DNA of 6,447 nucleotides from Thermoproteota archaeon (GCA_026414125.1 JAOAJQ010000037.1:3121-9567), one strand, 5' to 3'; positions 1-6,070 are shown, numbered from the stretch's first letter. Program-made: numbers and translations. The notes: generated from the letters alone by a model not told the origin.

Positions 1-1
1 A

Positions 2-1768
2 GAGACAGTTTTAGAGGTCGCTGAAAGAGGTGTCGACGTGATCTTCCTAGACGGGCCTGCTTACTATCCTGGCGCGTGTTACTGCAAGCATTGCAGAAGC
101 ATGTTTGAGCAGGAGCATGGTTTCCCGATTCCACTTAGAGAGGATTGGAGGGACCCGGTGTGGAGGAGATTCATAATATTCAGGTATAGTTCTATTGCAA
201 GGTTTTTGAAGGACGGGCAGAGAAAGCTTAGGGAGAAAGGGTTTGAAACCCTTCTTTACAGTAATAACAGTGGCCAAGTATGGCCTTCGTGGAGCTTCGC
301 ACTGAGCGCTGAAGACTCGTATGATGGTCAGAGCATCATAGGGATGGAGAGCTACCAGTACTATACATTGCCGAACAGTGTTCCAGTCTGGTTTCAGGGT
401 TGGACAACCAAGCTGGCTAACTCCATTAAGAGGGAGAAGCCTTTCTGCCTGTTCCTAGCCGCGTCGCATCAGCCGTGGTTTAGACAGAGGATACCTGAGG
501 TCGAATACCTCTTGGGCAAGGTTCAGGGATTGGCGAACGGGGCTGACATGTTTGAGGACCATGGTTTTGCTAGGGAAGCGACTGAAGAAGGTAAAAGATT
601 CTTCGACACAGCGAGGAAGTATGAAGATTATTACCAGCAGGCGGAGTCTGATGCTAGAGTAGCGTTAGTCTGGTCTAGGAGGACAGGTGACTTCTTCTTC
701 GAAATTCCTCCTCAGGCAGGCATTGAGGAGGCTCAGGCAAGGGTTGAGATGGAGAAACCTGCTACCATAGGGGTTCAAGCAGGTGATTTCCTTGAGGCGC
801 AGAGAATAGCCGCATGGAAGTTTGAAAGCGAGAAGAAAACCGTTGAAGAGGCGAGGGGCTTCTACGAGGCGCTGCTCCGCCTTCATGTTCCTTTTGACCT
901 GATAAGTGATTTAAACGTTAACAGTGAGGATTTAAAAAAATACAGCCTGGTTATTCTGCCTAACGTGGCATGCATGAGCAGTAGACAGGTTGAATCAGTC
1001 AGGTCTTTCGTCGAGTCGGGGGGCGGGTTGGTTGCAACCTACAAGACTTCCATGTTTGACGAGACGGGCTATCGCAGGAACTCCCCGGCTCTCTCCGAAG
1101 TATTCGGAGTATCAGTAGAAGACAAGGTTATTGGGCCTTTAAGATGGGACTACATGATAATCAAGAAGGAGCATGAACTGGTTTCAGGCGTGCCTCAGTT
1201 TAAGACTACTCCTGAAGGTCTTAGAATACTTCCAAGCCCGGAATTCGTCCTTCAAACTACTGTTTCTACAGGATTACCAGTCTGCCTACAGCTGGAGCCT
1301 GCTCCAGCCAGATACGGAGATCTTACTCCTGAGACAGGTTTCCCAACAATCGTAGCATCAGAGTTTAGAGGAGGAAAGGCTGTCTACTTCCCATGTACGT
1401 TTGCAGGACAATACTGGAATAACGGGTTTCTTGATTATCTTAAGATAATTGAAAACTCTGTTAAATGGGCAGGTGGGAGCGTGAGCGACTTTGAGACTGA
1501 TGCTCCTGAGACTGTAGAAATAACTGTTTTCAGAGGAGGGGGCTATCGTATGCTTCATCTCGTGAACTTTACATACGCTCTCCGAAGGCCTTTCAACAGG
1601 GTTTTCCCAGTAGAGAATATTTCCTTCAAAATAAGGTCGAAGGAGGAGCCTCGAATAGTTAAGGCTCTCACTCTCGAAAAATCGCTTGAATGGTCTTTCA
1701 AAGAAGGTTTTTTACGATTCGTATTGCCGAAGCTTGGGCTCTATGAAACGCTGCTGATTGAATACTGA
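2..1768 (+). CDS. Glycoside-hydrolase-like protein with TIM-barrel and beta-galactosidase-trimerisation-like domains (5' truncated)
   Basis: The frame is open to the left edge: 12 codons (ETVLEVAERGVD) precede the GTG at 38, so the true start lies outside and probably 100-150 residues are missing. Residues below count from that GTG. Residues 1-205 look like the C-terminal half of a TIM barrel: a strand ending in FLDG (Asp5), then Cys14, Cys16 and Cys19 (CYCKHC), resembling the CxCxxC zinc cluster of GH42 beta-galactosidases. Residues about 206-480 resemble the GH42 trimerisation/glutamine-amidotransferase-like fold (ARVALVWS, YSLVILPNVACMS, SGGGLVATYKTS), followed by a C-terminal beta domain ending at 576. 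This architecture is known from 'hypothetical glycosyl hydrolase 6' and GH29/GH42-like proteins. Cleavage of a plant or microbial glycan is inferred; the substrate is unknown. Asp5 is a candidate catalytic residue by position only. No signal peptide can be judged because the N-terminus is absent. Confidence 0.8.
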   Translation, partial: ETVLEVAERGVDVIFLDGPAYYPGACYCKHCRSMFEQEHGFPIPLREDWRDPVWRRFIIFRYSSIARFLKDGQRKLREKGFETLLYSNNSGQVWPSWSFALSAEDSYDGQSIIGMESYQYYTLPNSVPVWFQGWTTKLANSIKREKPFCLFLAASHQPWFRQRIPEVEYLLGKVQGLANGADMFEDHGFAREATEEGKRFFDTARKYEDYYQQAESDARVALVWSRRTGDFFFEIPPQAGIEEAQARVEMEKPATIGVQAGDFLEAQRIAAWKFESEKKTVEEARGFYEALLRLHVPFDLISDLNVNSEDLKKYSLVILPNVACMSSRQVESVRSFVESGGGLVATYKTSMFDETGYRRNSPALSEVFGVSVEDKVIGPLRWDYMIIKKEHELVSGVPQFKTTPEGLRILPSPEFVLQTTVSTGLPVCLQLEPAPARYGDLTPETGFPTIVASEFRGGKAVYFPCTFAGQYWNNGFLDYLKIIENSVKWAGGSVSDFETDAPETVEITVFRGGGYRMLHLVNFTYALRRPFNRVFPVENISFKIRSKEEPRIVKALTLEKSLEWSFKEGFLRFVLPKLGLYETLLIEY

Positions 1769-1819
1769 GCAAACTCATTTTTACTGCAACTGCTTAAAAC
1801 AAGCCTATTGTCGGTTAAC

Positions 1820-1824
1820 TTTTT
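1820..1824 (+). terminator. T-tract in the convergent gap after the glycosidase-like gene
   Basis: TTTTTCA lies 51 bases after the stop at 1768, and another T5 run is at 1778-1782. Archaeal termination commonly uses T-runs on the coding strand. A 4-bp hairpin (CGCC at 1828-1831, GGCG at 1839-1842) lies just downstream but is too weak to weigh much. The 74-base gap separates two convergent genes and holds nothing else that I can see. Confidence 0.3.
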
Positions 1825-1842
1825 CATCGCCTCATACTGGCG

Positions 1843-2601
1843 CTAACGTTTTTTAAAAATTAAGCCGCATATCCTCCATTTCGAGGATTTAGGCAACCAG
1901 CCTCGCCAAAACTCTTCATAAACAGGCTCCCAACCACTACTTTTCATAATGCTCTCTATAAACGAGGGTGTCATGCCCCATAGCCAGTGGCTCGTATCTG
2001 TTATAGTGGCGTCTGAAAAATTAGCCCAGTAACCTGTTTCTTCAGCCCATTTTTCTCTAAACGGGATTAGACTGTAAGCCTTTGAGCCTGAGAGTAGGAC
2101 TAGGCTGTTGCGGAAAGGCATCGTTTTATCAGGGAGTATGGGTTGCGAGATTAGGAAGAATTTCCTCGTCTTTGACAACATTAGGTTTAAGGTGTGCATT
2201 AAATCCATCTGGTGAGGGAGAACATCGTAGGCTAACGCAAGGTCGTAGGGTTCTTCAAGAGTGGACATGAACTCGTCGTCTGAAAAATCTCCTCTTCTAA
2301 AATCTATACCATTCCTCACACTAGGGTTTCGCATCCAGTTTTCCGACACATACTTGTCAACCATGGTTACTCGAGCTATTCTAAACCTTTCGCTGCATAC
2401 CCTGGAATACAGGCCGTCCACCTCCCACATTCCCCCGAAGTCGATTACGCTTTTAACAGGTAGACATCTCTCTATCATGGAGATCTTTCGTAGAATTGTT
2501 TTCCCGTCTTTCTCCCAGTCTATAGTCTTATAGTCAGACCTGTCGATCAGACAGGGTGGAAGCAACCGGTTAAGCCTTAGTGAATGCATGTTCTTAGGCA
2601 T
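1843..2601 (-). CDS. Class I SAM-dependent methyltransferase, substrate unknown
   Basis: This 252-residue protein has the Rossmann methyltransferase pattern. Motif I is VIDFGGMW (residues 52-59, Asp54, Gly56, Gly57). An acidic end-of-strand-2 residue sits in MVDK (Asp82), which would bind the SAM ribose. GDFSDD (104-109) follows strand 3, and the strand-4 motif YDLALAYDVLPH (119-130) comes next. FFLISQPIL (148-156) fits strand 5, and HWLWGMTPSFIESIMKSSGW (205-224) resembles the late helix of many small-molecule or sugar methyltransferases. It would act in the cytosol, as no membrane segment or signal is seen. The start is ATG 2601 because a TATA-like box sits about 30 bases upstream; ATG 2589 (Met5) is an alternative. 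It is a lone gene, convergent with the glycosidase-like gene and divergent from hflX, so the neighbours do not name its substrate. The fold is fairly sure; O-, N- or C-methylation cannot be told apart. Confidence 0.75.
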   Translation of the reverse strand: MPKNMHSLRLNRLLPPCLIDRSDYKTIDWEKDGKTILRKISMIERCLPVKSVIDFGGMWEVDGLYSRVCSERFRIARVTMVDKYVSENWMRNPSVRNGIDFRRGDFSDDEFMSTLEEPYDLALAYDVLPHQMDLMHTLNLMLSKTRKFFLISQPILPDKTMPFRNSLVLLSGSKAYSLIPFREKWAEETGYWANFSDATITDTSHWLWGMTPSFIESIMKSSGWEPVYEEFWRGWLPKSSKWRICGLIFKKR

Positions 2602-2604
2602 GTT

Positions 2605-2617
2605 CGTCCGTAGGACG
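2605..2617. repeat. Short inverted repeat in the divergent promoter
   Basis: CGTCC-GTA-GGACG is a perfect 5-bp inverted repeat lying just upstream of the methyltransferase start, near its predicted transcription start. It could be an operator half-site pair or chance; nothing else supports a regulator. Confidence 0.2.
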
Positions 2618-2629
2618 TATGGAACTGGG

Positions 2630-2639
2630 GCTTTAAAGC
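2630..2639. promoter_or_regulatory. Palindromic TATA-like box between the divergent methyltransferase and hflX genes
   Basis: GCTTTAAAGC is a perfect 10-bp palindrome in the 77-base gap. Archaeal TATA boxes centre about 26 bases upstream of the transcription start. Leftward, this predicts a start near 2608 and an almost leaderless methyltransferase mRNA. Rightward, it predicts a start near 2661 and a leader of about 18 bases before hflX. A second candidate for hflX is GTTTAAC (2654-2660), which would give a leaderless message. Assignment is by position and composition only. Confidence 0.4.
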
Positions 2640-2678
2640 TTATTAGAAGGGAAGTTTAACACTAGTTGAAAACACAGC

Positions 2679-3812
2679 TTGAAAGCTTGGCTCTGCATGG
2701 TTAAGACGGATCCTCACGACCACCACCTCTATAGGATTAGGCTTGGTGAGCTGAGAGAGCTGAGTACTGCAGCCGGCTACACTGTTGCTGGTTCAACCAT
2801 ACAGGTGAGCCCGAAGGAGAATGTTGCATTTATGCTTGGGAGAGGCAAGCTGGAGGAGATAAGGCAGCAGGTTGCTGAAAACAGTGTTGAAAGCGTGATC
2901 TTTTACAACGTGTTGACCAGCAAGCAAAAGTATAATCTTGAAAAAATATTAGGCTTAGAAGTGCTGGACAGGTATGACTTGACGCTTAAGATTTTTGAAA
3001 TTTCTTCTTCAGACAGGCTTTCCAAGCTTCAGATAAGGCTTGCCAGGCTTTTGAAGGAAATACCATATCAGAAGCTGTTGGCATCAATAAGGTTTAAGAC
3101 TGGAAGGGAGCATCCGGGTCCTAGGAGCCTTGGAGAGTATGCTTATCACGAGACCGTTGCAAGCCTTCTGAAAAGGAGGTCAATGATTCAGGCAGAGATT
3201 GAAAAGAGGAGGCTTGAAAAGCTTTCCCAGCTTAAAAGAAGGAGGGAGATAGGTGTTCCTACGGTTTGCATAACCGGCTACTATAATGCTGGAAAAACAA
3301 CGCTCTTCAACGCTCTCACAAACCTCAGTAAACCCGTTAGTCCAAGGCCGTTCACAACGCTAAGCAGTAAGTACTACCTGCTTCCCAATAGTAAGCTTGA
3401 GGTTTTTCTGGTTGACACGATAGGGTTTGTCTTAGACCTAGATCCCAGGCTTATCGCGTCTTTCAGCATGACGCTTGACGACATAAGGCTTTCAGACCTT
3501 GTAATGCTCACCGTGGATGTAAGCGATCCTTCAGACCTCCTGCTCCTAAGGATTAAGACTTGCCTTGATATTCTTAGAAGCCTGAAGGTTGAGGATGAGA
3601 AGATATTGGTTGTTTTCAACAAGTGTGACCTTGCAGCGAGCAATGAGGAAGTAAGGTTGAAGATTGACCGAGCGTATCCTCTTATCCACAACCTGCCTTA
3701 CTGCGTAGTTTCCGCAAGACTGCGTAAAGGCTTGGATGAACTTATGGGGCTAGTCGCATGCCGGCTTGACAACCTTGCGAGGCCTGTTTCGCAAGAAGGC
3801 ATGTTTCACTAG
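2679..3812 (+). CDS. hflX: Ribosome-associated GTPase HflX
   Basis: HflX is a GTPase that binds the large ribosomal subunit and in bacteria rescues or splits stalled ribosomes. The N-terminal HflX domain (residues 1-190) has GRGKLEEI (54-61), VLDRYDLTLKIFE (95-107) and a basic helical linker (160-192). The G domain shows G1 GYYNAGKT (200-207), G2 PFTTL (224-228), G3 DTIG (246-249), G4 NKCD (314-317) and G5 SA (345-346). At 377 residues it stops soon after the G domain and lacks the extra C-terminal domain of the longer E. coli protein, as expected for archaeal HflX. TTG 2679 is chosen because an in-frame stop lies at 2667-2669 and the first strand KAWLCMV is needed; ATG 2697 would cut it. No Shine-Dalgarno site precedes it, which suggests a leaderless or short-leader message. 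The usual GPGET-type motif is altered (HPGPRSLGEY, 145-154). Confidence 0.95.
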   Translation: MKAWLCMVKTDPHDHHLYRIRLGELRELSTAAGYTVAGSTIQVSPKENVAFMLGRGKLEEIRQQVAENSVESVIFYNVLTSKQKYNLEKILGLEVLDRYDLTLKIFEISSSDRLSKLQIRLARLLKEIPYQKLLASIRFKTGREHPGPRSLGEYAYHETVASLLKRRSMIQAEIEKRRLEKLSQLKRRREIGVPTVCITGYYNAGKTTLFNALTNLSKPVSPRPFTTLSSKYYLLPNSKLEVFLVDTIGFVLDLDPRLIASFSMTLDDIRLSDLVMLTVDVSDPSDLLLLRIKTCLDILRSLKVEDEKILVVFNKCDLAASNEEVRLKIDRAYPLIHNLPYCVVSARLRKGLDELMGLVACRLDNLARPVSQEGMFH

Positions 3813-3817
3813 TTTTT
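3813..3817 (+). terminator. T-tract directly after the hflX stop
   Basis: TTTTTCAG begins immediately after the TAG stop of hflX, consistent with archaeal T-tract termination. No hairpin precedes it. Confidence 0.35.
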
Positions 3818-4108
3818 CAGCCTCTCATTCACCTGCATTAAATCCTCCTCTAACAGCTGCTAAGCGTTAGATGCGTCCTCGGCAATGCTCCAGTCTTCAA
3901 CTATCGTAGCCTCTTAAGCTTCCTCATCATTGCTCCTCTTCTTTCCCTAAGCTTTTTAATCTCCGTGGGCACTTCTGGCGAGGGTTACACACTTCCAAAC
4001 ATTTCTCATCGTCTACCGTCAACCTTATAAACTGTATGGTTTGTTGTAAACAAGCTCATTCCGTTAACGATTCCAACGCCACTGATTAGGACGCCTGTTT
4101 AAGGATGC

Positions 4109-4118
4109 ATATTTAAAC
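4109..4118 (+). repeat. First copy of ATATTTAAAC
   Basis: This 10-mer recurs exactly at 4230-4239, 121 bases away and just ahead of rpe. Both copies are TATA-like. This one lies inside segment A of the suspected pseudogene, so it may be coincidental AT-rich sequence. Confidence 0.3.
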
Positions 4119-4176
4119 GAATCCTCCAGACTTTTAGGCTTGTTTATAACTGTGTTAAACCTGTTTTCCGCAACAA

Positions 4177-4186
4177 CTTTATAAAG
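4177..4186. promoter_or_regulatory. Palindromic TATA-like box upstream of rpe
   Basis: CTTTATAAAG is a perfect palindrome and a good archaeal TATA-box match. It would place transcription initiation near 4208 and leave a leader of about 50 bases that includes the GGTGG site. It overlaps the first codons of the suspected minus-strand pseudogene, so it may be coding sequence by origin. Confidence 0.3.
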
Positions 4187-4229
4187 CATCAACATACCTC
4201 ATGTATCATACTGGCTTGACGCTTGAAAA

Positions 4230-4239
4230 ATATTTAAAC
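4230..4239. promoter_or_regulatory. TATA-like box nearest to rpe, possibly bidirectional
   Basis: ATATTTAAAC preceded by a run of A is centred about 25 bases before the rpe TTG, the usual spacing for a leaderless archaeal message. It could equally serve the minus-strand pseudogene, whose ATG 4195 lies 35 bases the other way. A leaderless rpe transcript would not include the GGTGG site at 4248-4252, so the two signals conflict and the real start may depend on the upstream box. Confidence 0.4.
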
Positions 4240-4247
4240 AAAGAAAG

Positions 4248-4252
4248 GGTGG
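4248..4252 (+). promoter_or_regulatory. Ribosome binding site candidate for rpe
   Basis: GGTGG stands 6 bases before TTG 4259. GGTG is complementary to the CACC of the archaeal 16S 3' end, with a G-U wobble possible for the last G. It supports the TTG start, the only start that preserves the first strand of the epimerase barrel. Confidence 0.45.
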
Positions 4253-4258
4253 TATTTT

Positions 4259-4936
4259 TTGAGAGTTAAGATTGCTGCATCAATACTGTCCGCGGATTTC
4301 GCCAAGCTGGCTCAGGAGATTAAGCTGGCAGAGTCAGCAGGGGTTGACCTGCTTCACATAGATATTATGGATGCACACTTTGTGCCTAACATGACTATTG
4401 GCCCGCCTGTAGTTAAATGCATAAGGAAGGAGACGAGGCTGCCATTGGAGGCTCACCTTATGGTTGATAAGCCAGAGTGGTTTATTGAGGAGATGGCTAA
4501 GGTGGGGGTTGATATTCTGACCATACACATAGAGTCTACTCGCCGGCCTTTATGCCTTATAAGGAGAATTAGAGAGCTTGGAATTAAGCCGGGGATCTCT
4601 CTCAACCCTCCTACGAAGGTTGATAAAATCATGAGGCTGCTTGACAATATAGATCTCGTCCTGGTTATGACTGTTAACCCAGGTTTTGGTGCTCAACGAT
4701 TCATGCTTGAAACACTTCCAAAAATCACCGCGGTAAGGAGAAGCCTTTTTTCAAAGGGCCTGAGCAGTGTGGATATTGCTGTCGACGGGGGTGTGAACGT
4801 TGATACTGCACCGCTAGCGGTTAAAGCGGGTGCAACGATGCTTGTAGCTGGCTCCGCAATATACGGGTCTGATAATGTTGCGAAAGCAGTTGAAGATTTG
4901 AGAAAAAGTGTTGAGGGAGTATGGTGGAAGCCTTGA
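4259..4936 (+). CDS. rpe: Ribulose-phosphate 3-epimerase
   Basis: This enzyme interconverts D-ribulose 5-phosphate and D-xylulose 5-phosphate in the non-oxidative pentose phosphate pathway. At 225 residues it is full length for the family and forms one TIM barrel. Visible motifs are ASILSAD (7-13, substrate Ser9), LLHIDIMDAHFVPN (31-44), AHLMV (65-69), NPGFGAQRF (140-148), VDIAVDGGVN (171-180) and the phosphate-binding AGSAIYG (197-203). By family comparison His33, Asp35, His66 and Asp176 are the metal ligands, and Asp35 and Asp176 the acid-base pair. All are present, so it should be active. It is cytosolic. TTG 4259 fits the family N-terminus. Many archaea lack a full pentose phosphate pathway, and no transketolase or transaldolase is visible here. 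The 3' end overlaps the ATP-grasp gene, so the two are almost certainly co-transcribed. Confidence 0.96.
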   Translation: MRVKIAASILSADFAKLAQEIKLAESAGVDLLHIDIMDAHFVPNMTIGPPVVKCIRKETRLPLEAHLMVDKPEWFIEEMAKVGVDILTIHIESTRRPLCLIRRIRELGIKPGISLNPPTKVDKIMRLLDNIDLVLVMTVNPGFGAQRFMLETLPKITAVRRSLFSKGLSSVDIAVDGGVNVDTAPLAVKAGATMLVAGSAIYGSDNVAKAVEDLRKSVEGVWWKP

Positions 4937-6057
4937 AGCCCGCAATACTTTACGACATTATGACTTGCGATGAAGCAGGGATAAAACTGGCCGCTAGGGA
5001 AAAGGGAATAATGCTTGAAAACATAAATTTCGCAGTAACGATAAACATGCTTGGGGATATTGAAGAATACTCTCCGGTTATAAACAGGTGCCAGTCTAAA
5101 GCGAGAAGGGAAAGAGCATCGTTCCTGCTGGAGGAGAAAGGCAGTAGAGTGATAAATGCCTTTGAAGTTGAGACCGTCTGCAACAATAAAACGTTCACTA
5201 TTCCAAAGTTCATTAGAAACGGAGTTAAAACCGTTAAGACCGCGTACGTTCCTTTCGCCGTGGAAAAGGAGGGGGAGAAACTAGTATACAGGGCTGAAGA
5301 CATTAGGAAAGTAGTTGAAGCTATAGAGTTTTCATTCAACTACCCGTTAGTTGTTAAGCCTGAGAGAGGCAGTCGTGGAAGAAACGTCATGCTGATCCAG
5401 GAAAGGAAGCAGCTTGAAAACGTGCTCAAAAGATGGGTTAGAAACCTAGACAGTCCTTCAGGCCTGCTGGTACAGGGCCTCGTTAATAAGGCGTTTGACT
5501 TGAGAATGGTAGTTGCCTCTTACGATGGGGCTAACCACGTCTGCATAGCGTCTCTAGCCAGAGTTCCTTCCTCCAAGGAGGCTTTTGCGACGAATACTGC
5601 ACTAGGTGCCGTGCCTGTAGGCGTAAGTATCCCTAGAAAGATTGAGAACGAGGCTGCCAAGGCTGCTGCAGCCGTTTCGAGAAAAATAGGTGTACTCGGG
5701 GTTGATGCAATACCTGAGGCGAATAGTGAAACAGTTGAAAAAGTTGTTGAATATGCGAGGAATCTTGCACCCGTTCACGAGCGGGTTAAAAGGCTTAAGG
5801 AGTATTTTTCAGGCAGCGTCAGGCTTCCGGAGGAGAAGTTTCTGGAGGCCAGGGGTAAAATGGATGAGGCGTTTAAAGAAATGTTTAGAACACCGGAGTA
5901 CGTTAAGCTTAGAAACTTTCTTGAAGAGGTTTTGGAAGATGCAGAGGTCTACTTCATAGAGGTTAATTCCCGTCCAGACTTCTACATTAACACTAGAAAC
6001 TGTACCGGGGTGGATGTTTCGGAAGCATACGTAAAATGCTTAGAAGAAATGCTCTGA
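4921..6057 (+). CDS. LysX/RimK-like ATP-grasp ligase with a charged insertion
   Basis: ATP-grasp ligases of this type join a carboxylate to an amine through an acyl phosphate; relatives include LysX/ArgX (glutamate onto the carrier LysW), RimK and MptN. Residues 7-80 match the LysX pre-ATP-grasp domain (KPAILYD, VINRCQSKARRERASFLLEE), followed by NAFEVETVCNNK (79-90). ATP-binding Lys146 and the loop GSRGRN (150-155) lie in VVKPERGSRGRN. FDLRMV (192-197) and the N225-containing ATNTALGA follow. Metal ligands by RimK comparison are Asp262 (GVDAI), Glu347 and Asn349 (IEVNSRPDF). In RimK these lie about 12 residues apart; here residues about 266-341, charged and helical, intervene. The chain is 378 residues, against roughly 280-300 for simple LysX/RimK. 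No LysW-like carrier is nearby, so the substrate is unknown. It overlaps rpe by 16 bases (ATG 4921) or 4 (TTG 4933). Confidence 0.85.
   Translation: MVEALKPAILYDIMTCDEAGIKLAAREKGIMLENINFAVTINMLGDIEEYSPVINRCQSKARRERASFLLEEKGSRVINAFEVETVCNNKTFTIPKFIRNGVKTVKTAYVPFAVEKEGEKLVYRAEDIRKVVEAIEFSFNYPLVVKPERGSRGRNVMLIQERKQLENVLKRWVRNLDSPSGLLVQGLVNKAFDLRMVVASYDGANHVCIASLARVPSSKEAFATNTALGAVPVGVSIPRKIENEAAKAAAAVSRKIGVLGVDAIPEANSETVEKVVEYARNLAPVHERVKRLKEYFSGSVRLPEEKFLEARGKMDEAFKEMFRTPEYVKLRNFLEEVLEDAEVYFIEVNSRPDFYINTRNCTGVDVSEAYVKCLEEML
4923..4927 (+). promoter_or_regulatory. Possible ribosome binding site deciding the ATP-grasp start
   Basis: GGTGG lies 5 bases before TTG 4933, the same arrangement as at rpe. 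Use of TTG 4933 would overlap the rpe stop as TTGA, a typical coupled junction. The rival start ATG 4921 has a GAGG at 4913-4916 with 4 bases spacing. The sequence does not settle which is used. Confidence 0.35.
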
Positions 6058-6058
6058 A

Positions 6059-6064
6059 TTTTTT
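6059..6064 (+). terminator. T-tract after the ATP-grasp gene
   Basis: A T6 run followed by CAG starts one base after the stop codon, matching the TTTTTCAG after hflX. It fills most of the 13-base gap to the convergent membrane-protein gene. Confidence 0.35.
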
Positions 6065-6070
6065 CAGCAA

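Larger units (their letters stand above)
3809..4195 (-). pseudogene. Decayed small gene, about 129 codons, unidentified product
   Basis: Read on the minus strand, this gap gives protein-like sequence in pieces. Segment A, 4195-4064, is a 43-residue ORF (MLMLYKVVAENRFNTV...). Segment B, 4098-3904, is in another frame: a hydrophobic part (GVLISGVGIVNGMSLF) runs to VYKVDGRR, then TGA, a short piece, TAA, then VPTEIKKLRERRGAMMRKL and LKRLR before TAG 3903-3901. Segment C, 3913-3809, is back in the frame of A (EATIVEDWSIAEDASNA, TAG, QLLEEDLMQVNERLKN). Two offsetting frameshifts and three in-segment stops would explain it. Its final TAG overlaps the hflX stop in a shared CTAG. The coding strand is purine-rich like the intact genes, whereas the plus strand here is pyrimidine-rich. 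Segments B and C look helical, basic then acidic. I do not recognise the family. It could be chance open sequence or an assembly-error-ridden live gene. Confidence 0.45.

Noticed and set aside
1828..1842. Hairpin CGCC-N7-GGCG as an intrinsic terminator
   Set aside because: The stem is only 4 bp with a 7-base loop, and the following T6 run is 6 bases away, so it is too weak to call.
2261..2533. Open frame of 90 codons on the plus strand inside the methyltransferase gene
   Set aside because: It is opposite the motif I region of the methyltransferase, has no start signal, and gives a product without family features.
3374..3691. Open frame of 105 codons on the minus strand inside hflX
   Set aside because: It is antisense to the conserved G3 to G4 region of the GTPase. 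The Ser/Arg-rich product is typical of a shadow frame.
3813..4258. Small RNA, tRNA or C/D box RNA in the large gap
   Set aside because: No cloverleaf, no paired RTGATGA and CTGA boxes, and no stable long hairpin were found by eye. Decayed coding sequence explains the region better.
4950..5339. Open frame of 129 codons on the minus strand inside the ATP-grasp gene
   Set aside because: It lies wholly within a gene whose translation has clear LysX-like motifs. Its own product is Ser/Leu-rich with no recognisable motif, as expected of an antisense shadow.
4259..6057. Lysine or arginine biosynthesis operon of the LysW type
   Set aside because: The ligase resembles LysX, but no LysW-like carrier, kinase or reductase gene is present, and the neighbour is a pentose-phosphate epimerase.
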